IMG/VR virus record: IMGVR_UViG_3300007734_000659
Coordinates: 1-37,932 of that record
Reading direction: 5' to 3' (one strand)
DNA: 37,932 nucleotides
Source of the DNA: a virus
Shown here: piece after piece, positions 7,328 through 15,718 of the stretch
How the letters are laid out: every line of letters starts with the position of its first letter
Numbering within the stretch: position 1 is the stretch's first letter
Translations under genes and position numbers: made by a program
The notes under the pieces: generated by a model
The model's database searches: none
What the model was told of the DNA's origin: nothing
Seen by the model: the letters and a program-made list of their open reading frames with translations, nothing else

Positions 7328-8308
7328 TTATTCAGTCATCACGCCTTGGAACTGGAGTCCCGAGGCAGTCATATTGCCAGCCCAACCGATCAAGCGCACG
7401 ATGGCATCTTGGTTGGTGGACATACGCTCATCACCAATCGGAACAAAGTTACGATTTGCGTGAGGACGGAAGAAAATGTATTTCGTGTTCAAGAAATAGC
7501 CGGTACTTGCGGGGATGTTGCCGCCGATACCACCGTCAAGAACCACATCTGCATTCATGTACTTGGAAGCAACAAAGCCAAGTTCGGCCATCTTGCTCGA
7601 GCCAGGGAAACGCTGAATGTTTTGCAGAGACGACATAAAGAAGCCCCACAAGTTGTTATCCAACAAGATCAAATCGACAACATCAGAGCCGCGGCTTGTC
7701 TTGGCATACAGGCGGTTAAAACCGGTCTGGATGTTTGAGCTGGATGCAGAAGCGCCCAGATCACTAGAGAAGTCGAAAGTCTGGTTTTGCCAGAATGACC
7801 AAGTGGCACGGTCGATGCCGCCAACCACGCCGGTGGATGGCGACGCAACCACCATAGCTTGCAAACCAGTGATCTGCTTGCCGTTGTTGGCTGTACCGTC
7901 AGAATAAATACCAGTAGAGATCAAGTTCTCAATGGATGCCTCGGCAACGTCCAAACGTGCGTCAAACAAATCAATGATCTGTTCTTCGCCACTGTTTTGA
8001 AGCATTTCCAAACCATTGATAGTGACTGCTACGGCTGCCTGTTTAATCGGGAACTGAGCCGCACTGATCACATCCGCTGGGGAGATGTTCAATACTTCAG
8101 CGCCTGAGTAGTACATGGCTGTTGAGTTTGCTTGGAATGACAATTCTTGCAGAATGGTCGATCCACCTGTGAACGGCTTGTAACGGCCTTTTTCACGCAG
8201 GCGAGTCAGCAACGCATTGTTTTTGGTCACGTTATCGGCAACGATGCCCGAGCGTGATTCAATGGTTGTTGCCAAAACGTCTGAGTAATTACTATTGGCG
8301 TATGCCAT
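7328..8308 (-). CDS. Major capsid protein (HK97-fold expected)
   Basis: A 326-aa protein beginning MAYANSNYSDVLATTIESRSG, preceded by AAAGGGG. It contains a helix resembling the HK97 spine region (EEQIIDLFDARLDVAEASIENLIS), the segment SRGSDVVDLILLDNNLWGFFMSSLQNIQRF, and a C-terminal beta region FVPIGDERMSTNQDAIVRLIGWAGN. This pattern and length match capsid proteins of phages with separate scaffolds. It lies between scaffold (upstream) and decoration protein (downstream), with a strong ribosome site consistent with high expression. No protease or self-cleaving N-terminal delta domain is visible, in agreement with the separate scaffold gene. Confidence 0.85.
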   Translation of the reverse strand: MAYANSNYSDVLATTIESRSGIVADNVTKNNALLTRLREKGRYKPFTGGSTILQELSFQANSTAMYYSGAEVLNISPADVISAAQFPIKQAAVAVTINGLEMLQNSGEEQIIDLFDARLDVAEASIENLISTGIYSDGTANNGKQITGLQAMVVASPSTGVVGGIDRATWSFWQNQTFDFSSDLGASASSSNIQTGFNRLYAKTSRGSDVVDLILLDNNLWGFFMSSLQNIQRFPGSSKMAELGFVASKYMNADVVLDGGIGGNIPASTGYFLNTKYIFFRPHANRNFVPIGDERMSTNQDAIVRLIGWAGNMTASGLQFQGVMTE

Positions 8309-8319
8309 GATTTACCCCT

Positions 8320-9378
8320 TTAAAAGTTTGCCGACCGTAACGCATTTGCGATAACAGCTCGGCGGTCTGTTTGACTTACTGGACCAGAGACTGCGCCGCC
8401 TGGCGCTCCCCTTACCTGTACAGCCGCTTGTTTTGCTTTCTGTACCTGATTCTGTGCGGCATAGTTTTGTTGCTGTTGAGCATATAAACTTTGTGCCAAC
8501 TGTGGATCAAGCCTTACAGCGGTGTCATACGCCAGTTGCAATTTCTCGCGTTCTGACATATTACTGATGTCCCCTAGTACCTGCGGCGCTTGGAGAAGCG
8601 ACAGCATCCGGTCTTGGACTGCTTCAAAGTGTGCATTTGCGGGGTCGCTCGCAAACTGCTGGATTACAGAGAGTGCTCTGTTTTCATTCTGTTTCTGTGC
8701 CTCGTACTGGCTCTGCGTGATGTGTTGCGTGAGCTGCTGTACTTGTTGCGCCAATTGATTGTAGTGCGAATCTTGCTGTGGTGGTGCTTCGCCGCCAAAG
8801 TAAGCCGCCACTTGATCCAAAGGAATTTGGAATTGCTGAATTAACTGGGCAACCGCTTGGGATTTTTGATGTGGTGTACCAGTTCTAAGCAATGCCGCCG
8901 TTTGGAGTAATGGCCCAATTGCTTGACTTGCTGTGGTATTTTCGTTTCTTAACATCCATTCGTATGGTTGAAATAACTCAGTAATTGCCCGAGCCTCGGC
9001 ATCCCGCTGCTTGTACTGACTGATGCCCTTTTCGTAGTCGGCATCCCGCTGGGCAAAGGCTTGCTGGAGTTCTGGCGGGGCTTTTTCCCAATGATCTTTC
9101 AGCTCCAACCGCAGGCTTTTCGGCATCTCGGCGCGTGGCTTTTCAGCCATTTGCGGTGCTTGGGTCTGGTCGGTCGGGAACTTGGGTGCAAACTTGCCCC
9201 CCTCGCGGGGCTGTGTGGCAGCGTGTTTGCCACGGTTTGTCGGTGTCTTGGTCAGTGCCTCACGAATCGTATCGGCTCTGCTTTGCGGCTCTGATGGCGC
9301 TGTTTGAGGCGCTTCGACCGTTGGGGTTTCTGGTGCTGGTGTTTCTATCGTGTCGGGTGCGACAACTTCGTTTTCCAT
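8320..9378 (-). CDS. Capsid scaffolding protein
   Basis: A 352-aa acidic and Gln-rich protein: a Pro/Glu/Thr-rich disordered N-terminus, a middle helical part (LRLELKDHWEKAPPELQQAF, ALLRTGTPHQKSQAVAQLIQ) and a Gln-rich coiled-coil C-terminus with a basic end. These are typical of internal scaffolds that copolymerise with capsid protein and then leave or are degraded. The start is chosen as ATG 9,378, because AGGA lies seven bases upstream; a GTG one codon earlier is possible. It is positioned 11 nt before the capsid gene, the standard order. Confidence 0.8.
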   Translation of the reverse strand: MENEVVAPDTIETPAPETPTVEAPQTAPSEPQSRADTIREALTKTPTNRGKHAATQPREGGKFAPKFPTDQTQAPQMAEKPRAEMPKSLRLELKDHWEKAPPELQQAFAQRDADYEKGISQYKQRDAEARAITELFQPYEWMLRNENTTASQAIGPLLQTAALLRTGTPHQKSQAVAQLIQQFQIPLDQVAAYFGGEAPPQQDSHYNQLAQQVQQLTQHITQSQYEAQKQNENRALSVIQQFASDPANAHFEAVQDRMLSLLQAPQVLGDISNMSEREKLQLAYDTAVRLDPQLAQSLYAQQQQNYAAQNQVQKAKQAAVQVRGAPGGAVSGPVSQTDRRAVIANALRSANF

Positions 9379-9800
9379 CACTTCATCCTTTTCATTTGTT
9401 CCAAAGTCATTTTGATCATCTCCTTGCGCTCAGGCATGGGACGGTTGTGTAGGCGGTTAGCCATCTCTACGTTTAGGTTAGACATCTTAACAGGGGAAAT
9501 CGGTGCGCCTGGTCGGTCAAACTCTTGCACGGTCGCCAACTGTCCGCGCAGCCTATCTCGGTGGACTTCTTTTTTCTTGTTCCATTGCTCTTGAGCATAC
9601 TTAACGTCCGAATGCCCCATCTCGATTGAATCGGTGCGCTTAAGGTGGTCACGCCATTGTTTGCGACCCTCAATCATCTTGCCATCAGGTGACATAAATG
9701 GGGTAATGTCGCCCATCACTGCGGTGTATTCAGCAACTGGGCCTTTACTCTTTTCGTAAGGCTCACTGCCGTCAGATGGAAAAACCCATGTAGTTCTCAC
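9378..9800 (-). CDS. Hypothetical head-module protein, 140 aa
   Basis: Function is not recognised. A GTG start at 9,800 overlaps the upstream stop (GTGA). The N-terminus RTTWVFPSDGSEPYEKSKGP and the middle SPDGKMIEGRKQWRDHLKRT resemble small hydrophilic phage proteins often found just before scaffold genes. The second half is highly charged with Met/Lys-rich helices (MPERKEMIKMTLEQMKRM). It is coupled to the scaffold gene by overlap, so a role in prohead assembly is possible. There are no transmembrane segments or Cys motifs. Confidence 0.7.
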   Translation of the reverse strand: MRTTWVFPSDGSEPYEKSKGPVAEYTAVMGDITPFMSPDGKMIEGRKQWRDHLKRTDSIEMGHSDVKYAQEQWNKKKEVHRDRLRGQLATVQEFDRPGAPISPVKMSNLNVEMANRLHNRPMPERKEMIKMTLEQMKRMK

Positions 9801-10159
9801 ATTAACTCCAAGATCATTGCAATATCTTCTTCATCACGTTTTAGCTTAACACGCATTTCAAGGTCTTTAACCCTTTGCATTAACAAATCATAATCAATTT
9901 GGTTTCTGACCGCAACCTCTATAGTTTGCGCGGGTGCAGAGGTGATTTCTTCCCTGACCTTGGGCGGCAGACCAAACAGAGCTTCTTGCAGTTTACGTTT
10001 ACGCTGAGCCTCTAACTTTTTGTCTTTAGCCCATTGTTCATCACGCTTTTTCTCATCAAAGCCAAAGTGACCACCTAATAAAATATCGGGTGGTGGCGGA
10101 GCTGCGCCTGCGCCTATTGCGGCAAATGGAAGCTCTGCAAATGATGTGTACCCAAACAT
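9797..10159 (-). CDS. Hypothetical phage protein, 120 aa, coiled coil
   Basis: Function is not recognised. The first 30 residues are apolar and Pro-rich (FGYTSFAELPFAAIGAGA followed by PPPP), which could look like a weak signal but lacks a positively charged n-region. The rest is a strongly charged helix (EKKRDEQWAKDKKLEAQRKR, LMQRVKDLEMRVKLKRDEED). It starts directly at the stop of the 550-aa beta-rich protein and overlaps the following GTG gene by four bases, so it is part of the head operon. It could be a small chaperone or assembly factor for the neighbouring beta-rich protein; this is inference. Confidence 0.7.
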   Translation of the reverse strand: MFGYTSFAELPFAAIGAGAAPPPPDILLGGHFGFDEKKRDEQWAKDKKLEAQRKRKLQEALFGLPPKVREEITSAPAQTIEVAVRNQIDYDLLMQRVKDLEMRVKLKRDEEDIAMILELM

Positions 10160-11812
10160 TTAGAAAAACACCAAAAAATTGCTATTACTACCACTAGGCG
10201 CAGGAGGTGCTGTGAATATCCACCCTGAGTTATTGCCGCCATCTGTGGAGTTAGCCCCTGCGTACCATCCTGCCCCGCCTGTAGCTGTAGACCGACTGAT
10301 TGACAAGAAGTCTGAACTTACAGTACCGCTTGACTTAGATAGCGTATGGCTTGCGGCAGTCACAGAGCCAATGGTTATTAAGTTTCCTGCCGTGCCTGAC
10401 AAACTGAAGTTGGTAAACGTGCTGGTTGTTGCCGCCGTAAATAGCACAGACGCTGGTTGAACAGTGTTTGTGATGTCGCTAAATGTGTTTGAGCCTGTGA
10501 TGGTCAAAGCACCAGCACCACCTTGATTGAGTGTGCAGTTAAACGTAGAACCACCACCAACAAATGTCTTGGCAGTTGCGGCAGTCATGGAAATCATGCC
10601 TGTCCCTGTCCCTGCGGTTGTTGTAAAGTTGGTGGGGGCGGCGTTGTTAAATGCACTTGTTGTTGCGGCTGGACAAACTAATGTGCCACCATTAAATGTA
10701 ATATTCTTTGTGCCTGTTGCAATATTAAACGCAGTCCCAGCAGTAAAAGTTTTTCCAAATAAATCTAATGTTCCGTTGGTCAAGGCAACGGCTCTTGTAG
10801 AACCCATTGTCAACGCATCTTGAAGTTGGAATGTCCCACCAACTCCATTAAAGTTAATTGGAAAATCTATTGTCTTTGCGTTTGTTGTTATCTGTTGAGT
10901 TCCGCTTGTTGCGCCAAAAACAAGTGTCCTTGTAGACGAAGTTAACGTCATGCCTGTGGACAATGTTAAGTTTCCATAAATAATAGGCGAAGTTATTCCA
11001 ATTTGAGCCAATGTACCAGCAAAGCCAGTAAAGTTTGCATTTCTTGCAGAATAGTTTGAAGTACCTAAAAACGTTAGCGCATACGTTCCACCAGTAAAAT
11101 TAAAACTTATAGAGTTTGCTTCTGATAACGCGCCTGTGTTAACAGTAATAGCAGTAGAGCCAACACTTGTGACGTTAACTACTTGAGTGCCTGTTGTAGT
11201 CAGTCCTGTAACTGTTGATGTATCCCACACAGTACCTGTACCTGTACAAGATATTTGACCTGTACCAAAAGCAATTGTTCTAGTGTTTGCGTTGGTTGAA
11301 CTAAATATACCTGTGCTGAGTGTGTATGACTGAAGGTCTAATGTGCCGTTTGTTAGTGTGGTTGTGCTTCCTATTGGAACTGTTAAAGCACTTCCTAAAG
11401 TCCATCCTCCACCAACACCGTCAAATGTAACCGCCGCACCAAACGCAACACCATTGGTAGTTATAGTTTTGCCTGTTGTTGTAGCGTTAAATGTGGTTGT
11501 GCCTGTATATGTGCGGGTAAAGTTCGTGGCTTGAAACGTAAGACTACCTGATACTGTTAATCCAATACTTGTACCAGCAAGGGTCATTACTCCATCAAGA
11601 CCTGACGCTGTAAAGTCATTACAGACCCTTGGCGTATTTGCCATAGTAACTGTAAATGCAGTAGTTCCTACGTTTGAGTTTGCATCAAAAAATACGTTAT
11701 CTGCCGCAGTTGGGACAGAAAAACCACCAAGCCCACCAGATGAATCAGACCAGTTAACCGTGTTGGTGGCATTCCAAGTGCCTGTGCCAAGAATCCAATA
11801 GCGATTAGCCAT
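10160..11812 (-). CDS. Large Thr/Gly-rich beta-repeat protein, fibre/adhesin-like
   Basis: A 550-aa protein dominated by Thr, Gly, Ser and Asn, starting MANRYWILGTGTWNATNTVN. Two long internal segments repeat each other: GGGWTLGSALTV...TTTLTNGTLDLQSYT (about residues 133-165) and GGTFQLQDALTM...AVALTNGTLDLFGKT (about 327-360). Shorter strands of the type TKNITFNGGT and RTIAFGTGQISC recur. This is what a beta-solenoid looks like, as in phage spikes or surface adhesins. It lies between portal and scaffold genes rather than at the tail end. No endosialidase or hydrolase motif is seen. A head fibre or receptor-binding role is inferred. Confidence 0.65.
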   Translation of the reverse strand: MANRYWILGTGTWNATNTVNWSDSSGGLGGFSVPTAADNVFFDANSNVGTTAFTVTMANTPRVCNDFTASGLDGVMTLAGTSIGLTVSGSLTFQATNFTRTYTGTTTFNATTTGKTITTNGVAFGAAVTFDGVGGGWTLGSALTVPIGSTTTLTNGTLDLQSYTLSTGIFSSTNANTRTIAFGTGQISCTGTGTVWDTSTVTGLTTTGTQVVNVTSVGSTAITVNTGALSEANSISFNFTGGTYALTFLGTSNYSARNANFTGFAGTLAQIGITSPIIYGNLTLSTGMTLTSSTRTLVFGATSGTQQITTNAKTIDFPINFNGVGGTFQLQDALTMGSTRAVALTNGTLDLFGKTFTAGTAFNIATGTKNITFNGGTLVCPAATTSAFNNAAPTNFTTTAGTGTGMISMTAATAKTFVGGGSTFNCTLNQGGAGALTITGSNTFSDITNTVQPASVLFTAATTSTFTNFSLSGTAGNLITIGSVTAASHTLSKSSGTVSSDFLSISRSTATGGAGWYAGANSTDGGNNSGWIFTAPPAPSGSNSNFLVFF

Positions 11813-11815
11813 TTT

Positions 11816-12043
11816 TTACTCCGCAATCACAGGGTTGCCATCAGTATCAAAAACTATATTTCCATCAGTATCCAACACATAGTTTGGTTGTGGTGCAGTA
11901 ATTACAGCAATCCAGTTATCAAACCTTTGCTGTTTCATGGTTTCAATTTCAGCATCTGTAAACGCATGATCGTCAGGCAAGTGCAAAGCATCTGAAAATG
12001 TGCCGTACTGTGATGAAAAGGAAAAGTCAATCTTCATGGTCAT
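11816..12043 (-). CDS. Small acidic protein, 75 aa, possible fibre chaperone
   Basis: The start is taken at ATG 12,043, which overlaps the preceding stop (ATGA); a second ATG two codons later is also possible. The protein MTMKIDFSFSSQYGTFSDAL is acidic, with a helix AFTDAEIETMKQQRFDNWIAVI and a C-terminal repeated turn VLDTDGNIVFDTDGNPV. Small genes of this kind between fibre genes often encode assembly chaperones or short tail-fibre-associated proteins, but no family is recognised. It is flanked by two beta-rich fibre-like genes. Confidence 0.65.
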   Translation of the reverse strand: MTMKIDFSFSSQYGTFSDALHLPDDHAFTDAEIETMKQQRFDNWIAVITAPQPNYVLDTDGNIVFDTDGNPVIAE

Positions 12044-13128
12044 GCCTGTGTGGTTACTGCAATCACATCCCAACGTGTATTGTTAGCATTGTAAATACAG
12101 CCTACATACGTTGTCTTGCTGATGGTTGTTGCTGTTGGCAAAGTTACGCCAATGACTGTGTAGGTTGCATTCCAAGTTAATGATCTGCTAGTGCCGTTGT
12201 CCAACAACCTAAACATCAACTTATCGCCATCAACAGGCGTTCCAGTTGGTGCATTAATGGTGAGACCTGCCGCCAACGCTGTGTAGGCATAAATATCAGC
12301 AGTTGCAACGCTTGGGGTTAAAGATGATGCAGATGCGGCGCTTGTGACCCTTGGGGTAATGCGAGTCGAAACAATAGTTCCGCTTGTAATTGATACGCTT
12401 GGAATGGTAACAACGCCTGTTGTTTCAATGGTCATTGCGTCAGTTGTATTAACCGACCCATTCACAATAAAACTGATTTTTTGGCTGTCCCAGCTACCGA
12501 GTACAAGTGGCCCACCAAAAGACTCTACAAAACTAGCCAACGGTGCAGAAAATCCATTGTTAGGATACCCCGCAGCCGCATAACTGTAATTTGCGTTATT
12601 TATTCCCAGCTCGCCATAAGCCGTGTGACCGCCGTCATTGACCGCATAGCTTGCGTAGCTTGTGTTGCTGGCGCTTGTGTTTTGCAGGCTTGTGTAAAGG
12701 TATAACGGCTCACTTGCCGTAAACCCTGCAATCACGCCCGAATCGGTGTGACCAGTAGCATTGCCAACATTTAAAGAACCAACATTGGTTGTCCCTGCCG
12801 TGTAAGGTATCAAAACACGATTATTGGCATCCTGATTAACAGACTTTTCAGCAGGGTAGGTAACAAATACATCCTTAACACCCGCCGCAAAATCAATTGT
12901 TGAGCCTGTGGAAGAGGAGATTAGGGTTGTCCTTGCTAGTGTCCCTGCGTAGTACGTTCCAATGCCAACCTCCCATTGCGTACCGCCTGCAATTGTGTAA
13001 TAGGTTGTATTGTTGTTGCCAATTGCCGCAAAGGTTTGAAAACCCTCAACCGTGCCATCCAGCGCTAATGTCCCTGTGCCGGTCGCAGTAGTGGTTTGCC
13101 TGACTCGATCAGCTAGGACAAGGCTCAT
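12040..13128 (-). CDS. Fibre-like virion protein, 362 aa
   Basis: A 362-aa Thr/Ala/Gly-rich protein starting MSLVLADRVRQTTTATGTGT. This N-terminus, followed by ALDGTVEGFQTFAAIGNNNT, YTIAGGTQWEVGIGTY and LARTTLISSS, is a widespread head-proximal segment of phage tail fibres and baseplate-associated fibres. The middle has Tyr/Ser-rich strands and the C-terminus (GDKLMFRLLDNGTSRSLTWN, TTYVGCIYNANNTRWDVIAV) resembles the knob-like end found on such proteins. It overlaps the portal gene by four bases. The position right after the portal gene is unusual for a tail fibre, so a head-attached fibre is an alternative. Confidence 0.7.
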   Translation of the reverse strand: MSLVLADRVRQTTTATGTGTLALDGTVEGFQTFAAIGNNNTTYYTIAGGTQWEVGIGTYYAGTLARTTLISSSTGSTIDFAAGVKDVFVTYPAEKSVNQDANNRVLIPYTAGTTNVGSLNVGNATGHTDSGVIAGFTASEPLYLYTSLQNTSASNTSYASYAVNDGGHTAYGELGINNANYSYAAAGYPNNGFSAPLASFVESFGGPLVLGSWDSQKISFIVNGSVNTTDAMTIETTGVVTIPSVSITSGTIVSTRITPRVTSAASASSLTPSVATADIYAYTALAAGLTINAPTGTPVDGDKLMFRLLDNGTSRSLTWNATYTVIGVTLPTATTISKTTYVGCIYNANNTRWDVIAVTTQA

Positions 13129-15437
13129 GCTGTCTCCACGCCTATTACTAAGCCATCAGCACCCCTTATTACTCGTTTGGGCGCGTTAAGCCTTTGCATG
13201 GCCTCGCCAATGTTTTGCATGGTCTGACCGTGCATATTAGCCATTTGGTCGTGCATTTCCACCATTCTGTTAACAGCGTCCGCTATTGGCGCACCCAGCT
13301 CGTTGGTTATTTGCGAAGCCGCTGCCTCAACGACTGGTAGGTCAACACCAGGGTTGCTACCAATCCTTGCCACCATGATCTTAGTCGCTGCATCAAGTTC
13401 TGCTTTCCATCGCTCATATTCTTCCCTTCCAGCCATCTCTCGGGCTTTAATTTGTAGCTCATTGTTTTGCTTGGCAGTCTCTAAATCCACCTTCATTTGA
13501 GTTAACTGCATTTCAGTTTGCGCTCTTGCCTGTTGCATTTGCATATCAAACTGCGCCTGTGCTTGCGCCAATTGCGCCTCTGCCTGCATCTTCATTTGCT
13601 CAGACTGCGCTTGTGCTTGCATCTTCATCTGCTCTGCTTGTTGGTCAGCTTGTATTTGCATCATCTCTGGCGGTGGGCTAGGCGGTTGTTGTTTAGCTTG
13701 ATCCGCTTTGTCTTGCAGGGCTTTCATTGCGCGTTCTACAGAACCCTCTAAACCCCTGCCAGCTCTATATCGGCGCACCATAAACAATAACATTTCGCTA
13801 ACCATTGGCAACATCTCAGGAACTTGTGCAACTATCGGCATAGCAGTTCCCAAAAACGCCCCAATAGCACCTATTGCTTCATTTGCAGCTTGTTTTTCAG
13901 CTTGATCGTCAATCTGAGCCAGGCTGTCAGCCTCAACCGCAATGTGGAAATCTCGGATTGTGCTGTTGGACAGCATCTGGATCGCCGCTTGCAACATCTG
14001 CGGGTCTTGACCGTCCGGTGTGTTCATTACACCTGACATCTCAACAATCAGCTCAGGCGGGTAAAACTTGCAAATGACTTGCGCCTTGAGTTTAAAGATG
14101 TCGGTAGCAAATCGAGCCACCTCGCCTTGGCTACTCTTTAACCGCAAGCTGCCAAAGTTGGCTTTGAGCTGTTGAGCACCGAGGGTTTCCTGAGCCTTGG
14201 ACGATCCACGCAGGATGTCCGATATGCCCATGATCTCGTAGATTGACTGTTTGACCTGCTCTCGGGCGCTGTAAAGTTCCCGCAAGGTCACAATGATCTG
14301 CGAGGTGTCCATCATGTCGATAGCGCCTTTTAAGCCGCCCTTTTCCGACATTGCTGCCCATGCAGTCACTGGGAATAGCTTGTTGTCCACGCCCTCGCTA
14401 AACATCCGCGCCAGTTCTTTAAACTCAGCATTAAACACGCCGACCGCTTTACAAGCCTTGGTCAGCATGTAAATGCGTTGCGTCAGGTTGTCCAGCTCCT
14501 GCGCTTGATCCTCGTACTCACAGTAGTCAGGTACAGGAATCATTGTGCCGGTGGTGGTGGTTGCCATCAACGGTTTAGGACATGGGAAGAATTCTTCCAA
14601 CTCTAGCGGGTCGTCACGCTCGTCTAGCGCCTGTGGATAACCTTTGGCAATCCAGCAAACCTTACCGCTGCGCTTGTTCCAAATCTCATAGACCATTGCC
14701 TTTTTGTCGTAAGTCATTTTGGCGGTCAATGGATTCTTACCTTCCATGTCGGTGTTGGAGCTGGTCAGGCTGACGTTTTTAAATACGTCACCAAAGCGCT
14801 CTACGCCCTCGTCCTTGGTCATGTAAACGGCTCGGGCTACCCACCAGACCTCATCCCATGTGCGAGCTGGTGAATGCAAGAAGTCTGACCAGTAGACGTA
14901 ATCAATAGGGCTGTGAGCTGCGTCAATGCGCTCTGTGGGGTCTTCCACCACACCGCTAACTTGCGGCTCGGTCGGTTCTTCCATCTGCCCCGCTGTTTCG
15001 GTTGATTCGGGCTGCTCGTTGACAATGACCGGCTCATAGCGAATCCACGCCGTACCCCGACCAGGCAGCAATCTGTCCTGCACCGCCCCAGACATGGCAG
15101 CGTCAAAGTCACCGAATTGAGTGGTCTCGTACTCCATCACGCGCTCGAGCATTGTGGATGCCAATCGACCCACAGGGTCTTGATCCATGTAGCGGCGTGA
15201 AACTTCTGGCTTGGCTTGGCGACCGTACAGGGCAGGAAATAAGACTTGGATGTTTGACCAAAGGATATTGAACTTCATCCTTGGCATCTCAATGGCATCT
15301 CGCTCATCTCGATACCGCTTGACAACCTTTAAGCCGCGCTTTTCCCACTTATCAAATATCTTGATGGCGGTCTCAATCTGGTCGTGCCAGTACGGGCCTG
15401 GGTCTTCGCCCTCGTATGCGCCGTTTTCTTCGTACAT
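13125..15437 (-). CDS. Portal protein
   Basis: A 770-aa protein, large like P22-type podoviral portals. The N-terminal region (WHDQIETAIKIFDKWEKRGL, MKFNILWSNIQVLFPALYGR) and the following SDFLHSPARTWDEVWWVARA and MGISDILRGSSKAQETLGAQ match portal proteins that form the dodecameric packaging ring. Residues about 575-690 form a Gln/Met/Ala-rich helix with an 11-residue period (EQMKMQAQAQS type units), consistent with the barrel or crown helices that project into the capsid. The C-terminus includes AIADAVNRMVEMHDQMANM. It lies 3 nt downstream of the 92-aa gene and two genes after TerL. Confidence 0.85.
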   Translation of the reverse strand: MYEENGAYEGEDPGPYWHDQIETAIKIFDKWEKRGLKVVKRYRDERDAIEMPRMKFNILWSNIQVLFPALYGRQAKPEVSRRYMDQDPVGRLASTMLERVMEYETTQFGDFDAAMSGAVQDRLLPGRGTAWIRYEPVIVNEQPESTETAGQMEEPTEPQVSGVVEDPTERIDAAHSPIDYVYWSDFLHSPARTWDEVWWVARAVYMTKDEGVERFGDVFKNVSLTSSNTDMEGKNPLTAKMTYDKKAMVYEIWNKRSGKVCWIAKGYPQALDERDDPLELEEFFPCPKPLMATTTTGTMIPVPDYCEYEDQAQELDNLTQRIYMLTKACKAVGVFNAEFKELARMFSEGVDNKLFPVTAWAAMSEKGGLKGAIDMMDTSQIIVTLRELYSAREQVKQSIYEIMGISDILRGSSKAQETLGAQQLKANFGSLRLKSSQGEVARFATDIFKLKAQVICKFYPPELIVEMSGVMNTPDGQDPQMLQAAIQMLSNSTIRDFHIAVEADSLAQIDDQAEKQAANEAIGAIGAFLGTAMPIVAQVPEMLPMVSEMLLFMVRRYRAGRGLEGSVERAMKALQDKADQAKQQPPSPPPEMMQIQADQQAEQMKMQAQAQSEQMKMQAEAQLAQAQAQFDMQMQQARAQTEMQLTQMKVDLETAKQNNELQIKAREMAGREEYERWKAELDAATKIMVARIGSNPGVDLPVVEAAASQITNELGAPIADAVNRMVEMHDQMANMHGQTMQNIGEAMQRLNAPKRVIRGADGLVIGVETA
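13584..13634 (-). repeat. 33-bp intragenic repeat in portal gene
   Basis: Two near-identical 18-base blocks (13,584-13,601 and 13,617-13,634) are spaced exactly 33 bases, that is 11 codons. They encode successive EQMKMQAQAQS / EQMKMQAEAQL units of the portal C-terminal helix. The period continues in degenerate form for about four more units, marking a hendecad coiled coil. Confidence 0.7.
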
Positions 15438-15439
15438 GG

Positions 15440-15718
15440 TTAACTACCTGCGGCAAAGAAGAATGTCACATCCAATCCAGTGCCGGCAATCGTGGCGTAC
15501 AGACTGACACCCACGTTAGCGGGGAATCGGTGAAAGCCGATAGCCGGTGTAATCGTGCCACTCATCACTTCACCACCTGACCCGCCATTGCGTAACACCA
15601 ATGTGCCTGCGGTGGTGCTATTGACGTAGAACCCAATCAACTGGCAAGGGCCAGGTGTTACTGCGCCGGTTGCGGTGATGTTTTTGTATCCACCGACTTC
15701 TGCTACTGGCTGGCTCAT
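15440..15718 (-). CDS. Small virion-like protein, 92 aa
   Basis: Function is not recognised. The protein starts MSQPVAEVGGYKNITATGAV and consists of alternating beta strands with many Gly and Thr (LIGFYVNSTTAGTLVLRNGG, GFHRFPANVGVSLYATIAGT). Such short beta-sandwich proteins are common next to portal genes in phages and may be head decoration or fibre-base proteins. It overlaps the TerL stop by four bases and ends 2 nt before the portal start. No catalytic residues or membrane segments are seen. Confidence 0.7.
   Translation of the reverse strand: MSQPVAEVGGYKNITATGAVTPGPCQLIGFYVNSTTAGTLVLRNGGSGGEVMSGTITPAIGFHRFPANVGVSLYATIAGTGLDVTFFFAAGS

Noticed and set aside
10179-12583. Several plus-strand frames of 60-98 codons opposite the beta-rich fibre-like genes
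   Set aside because: They are antisense shadows of Thr/Gly/Val-rich repeats, giving Pro/Val/Ala-rich products without ribosome sites.
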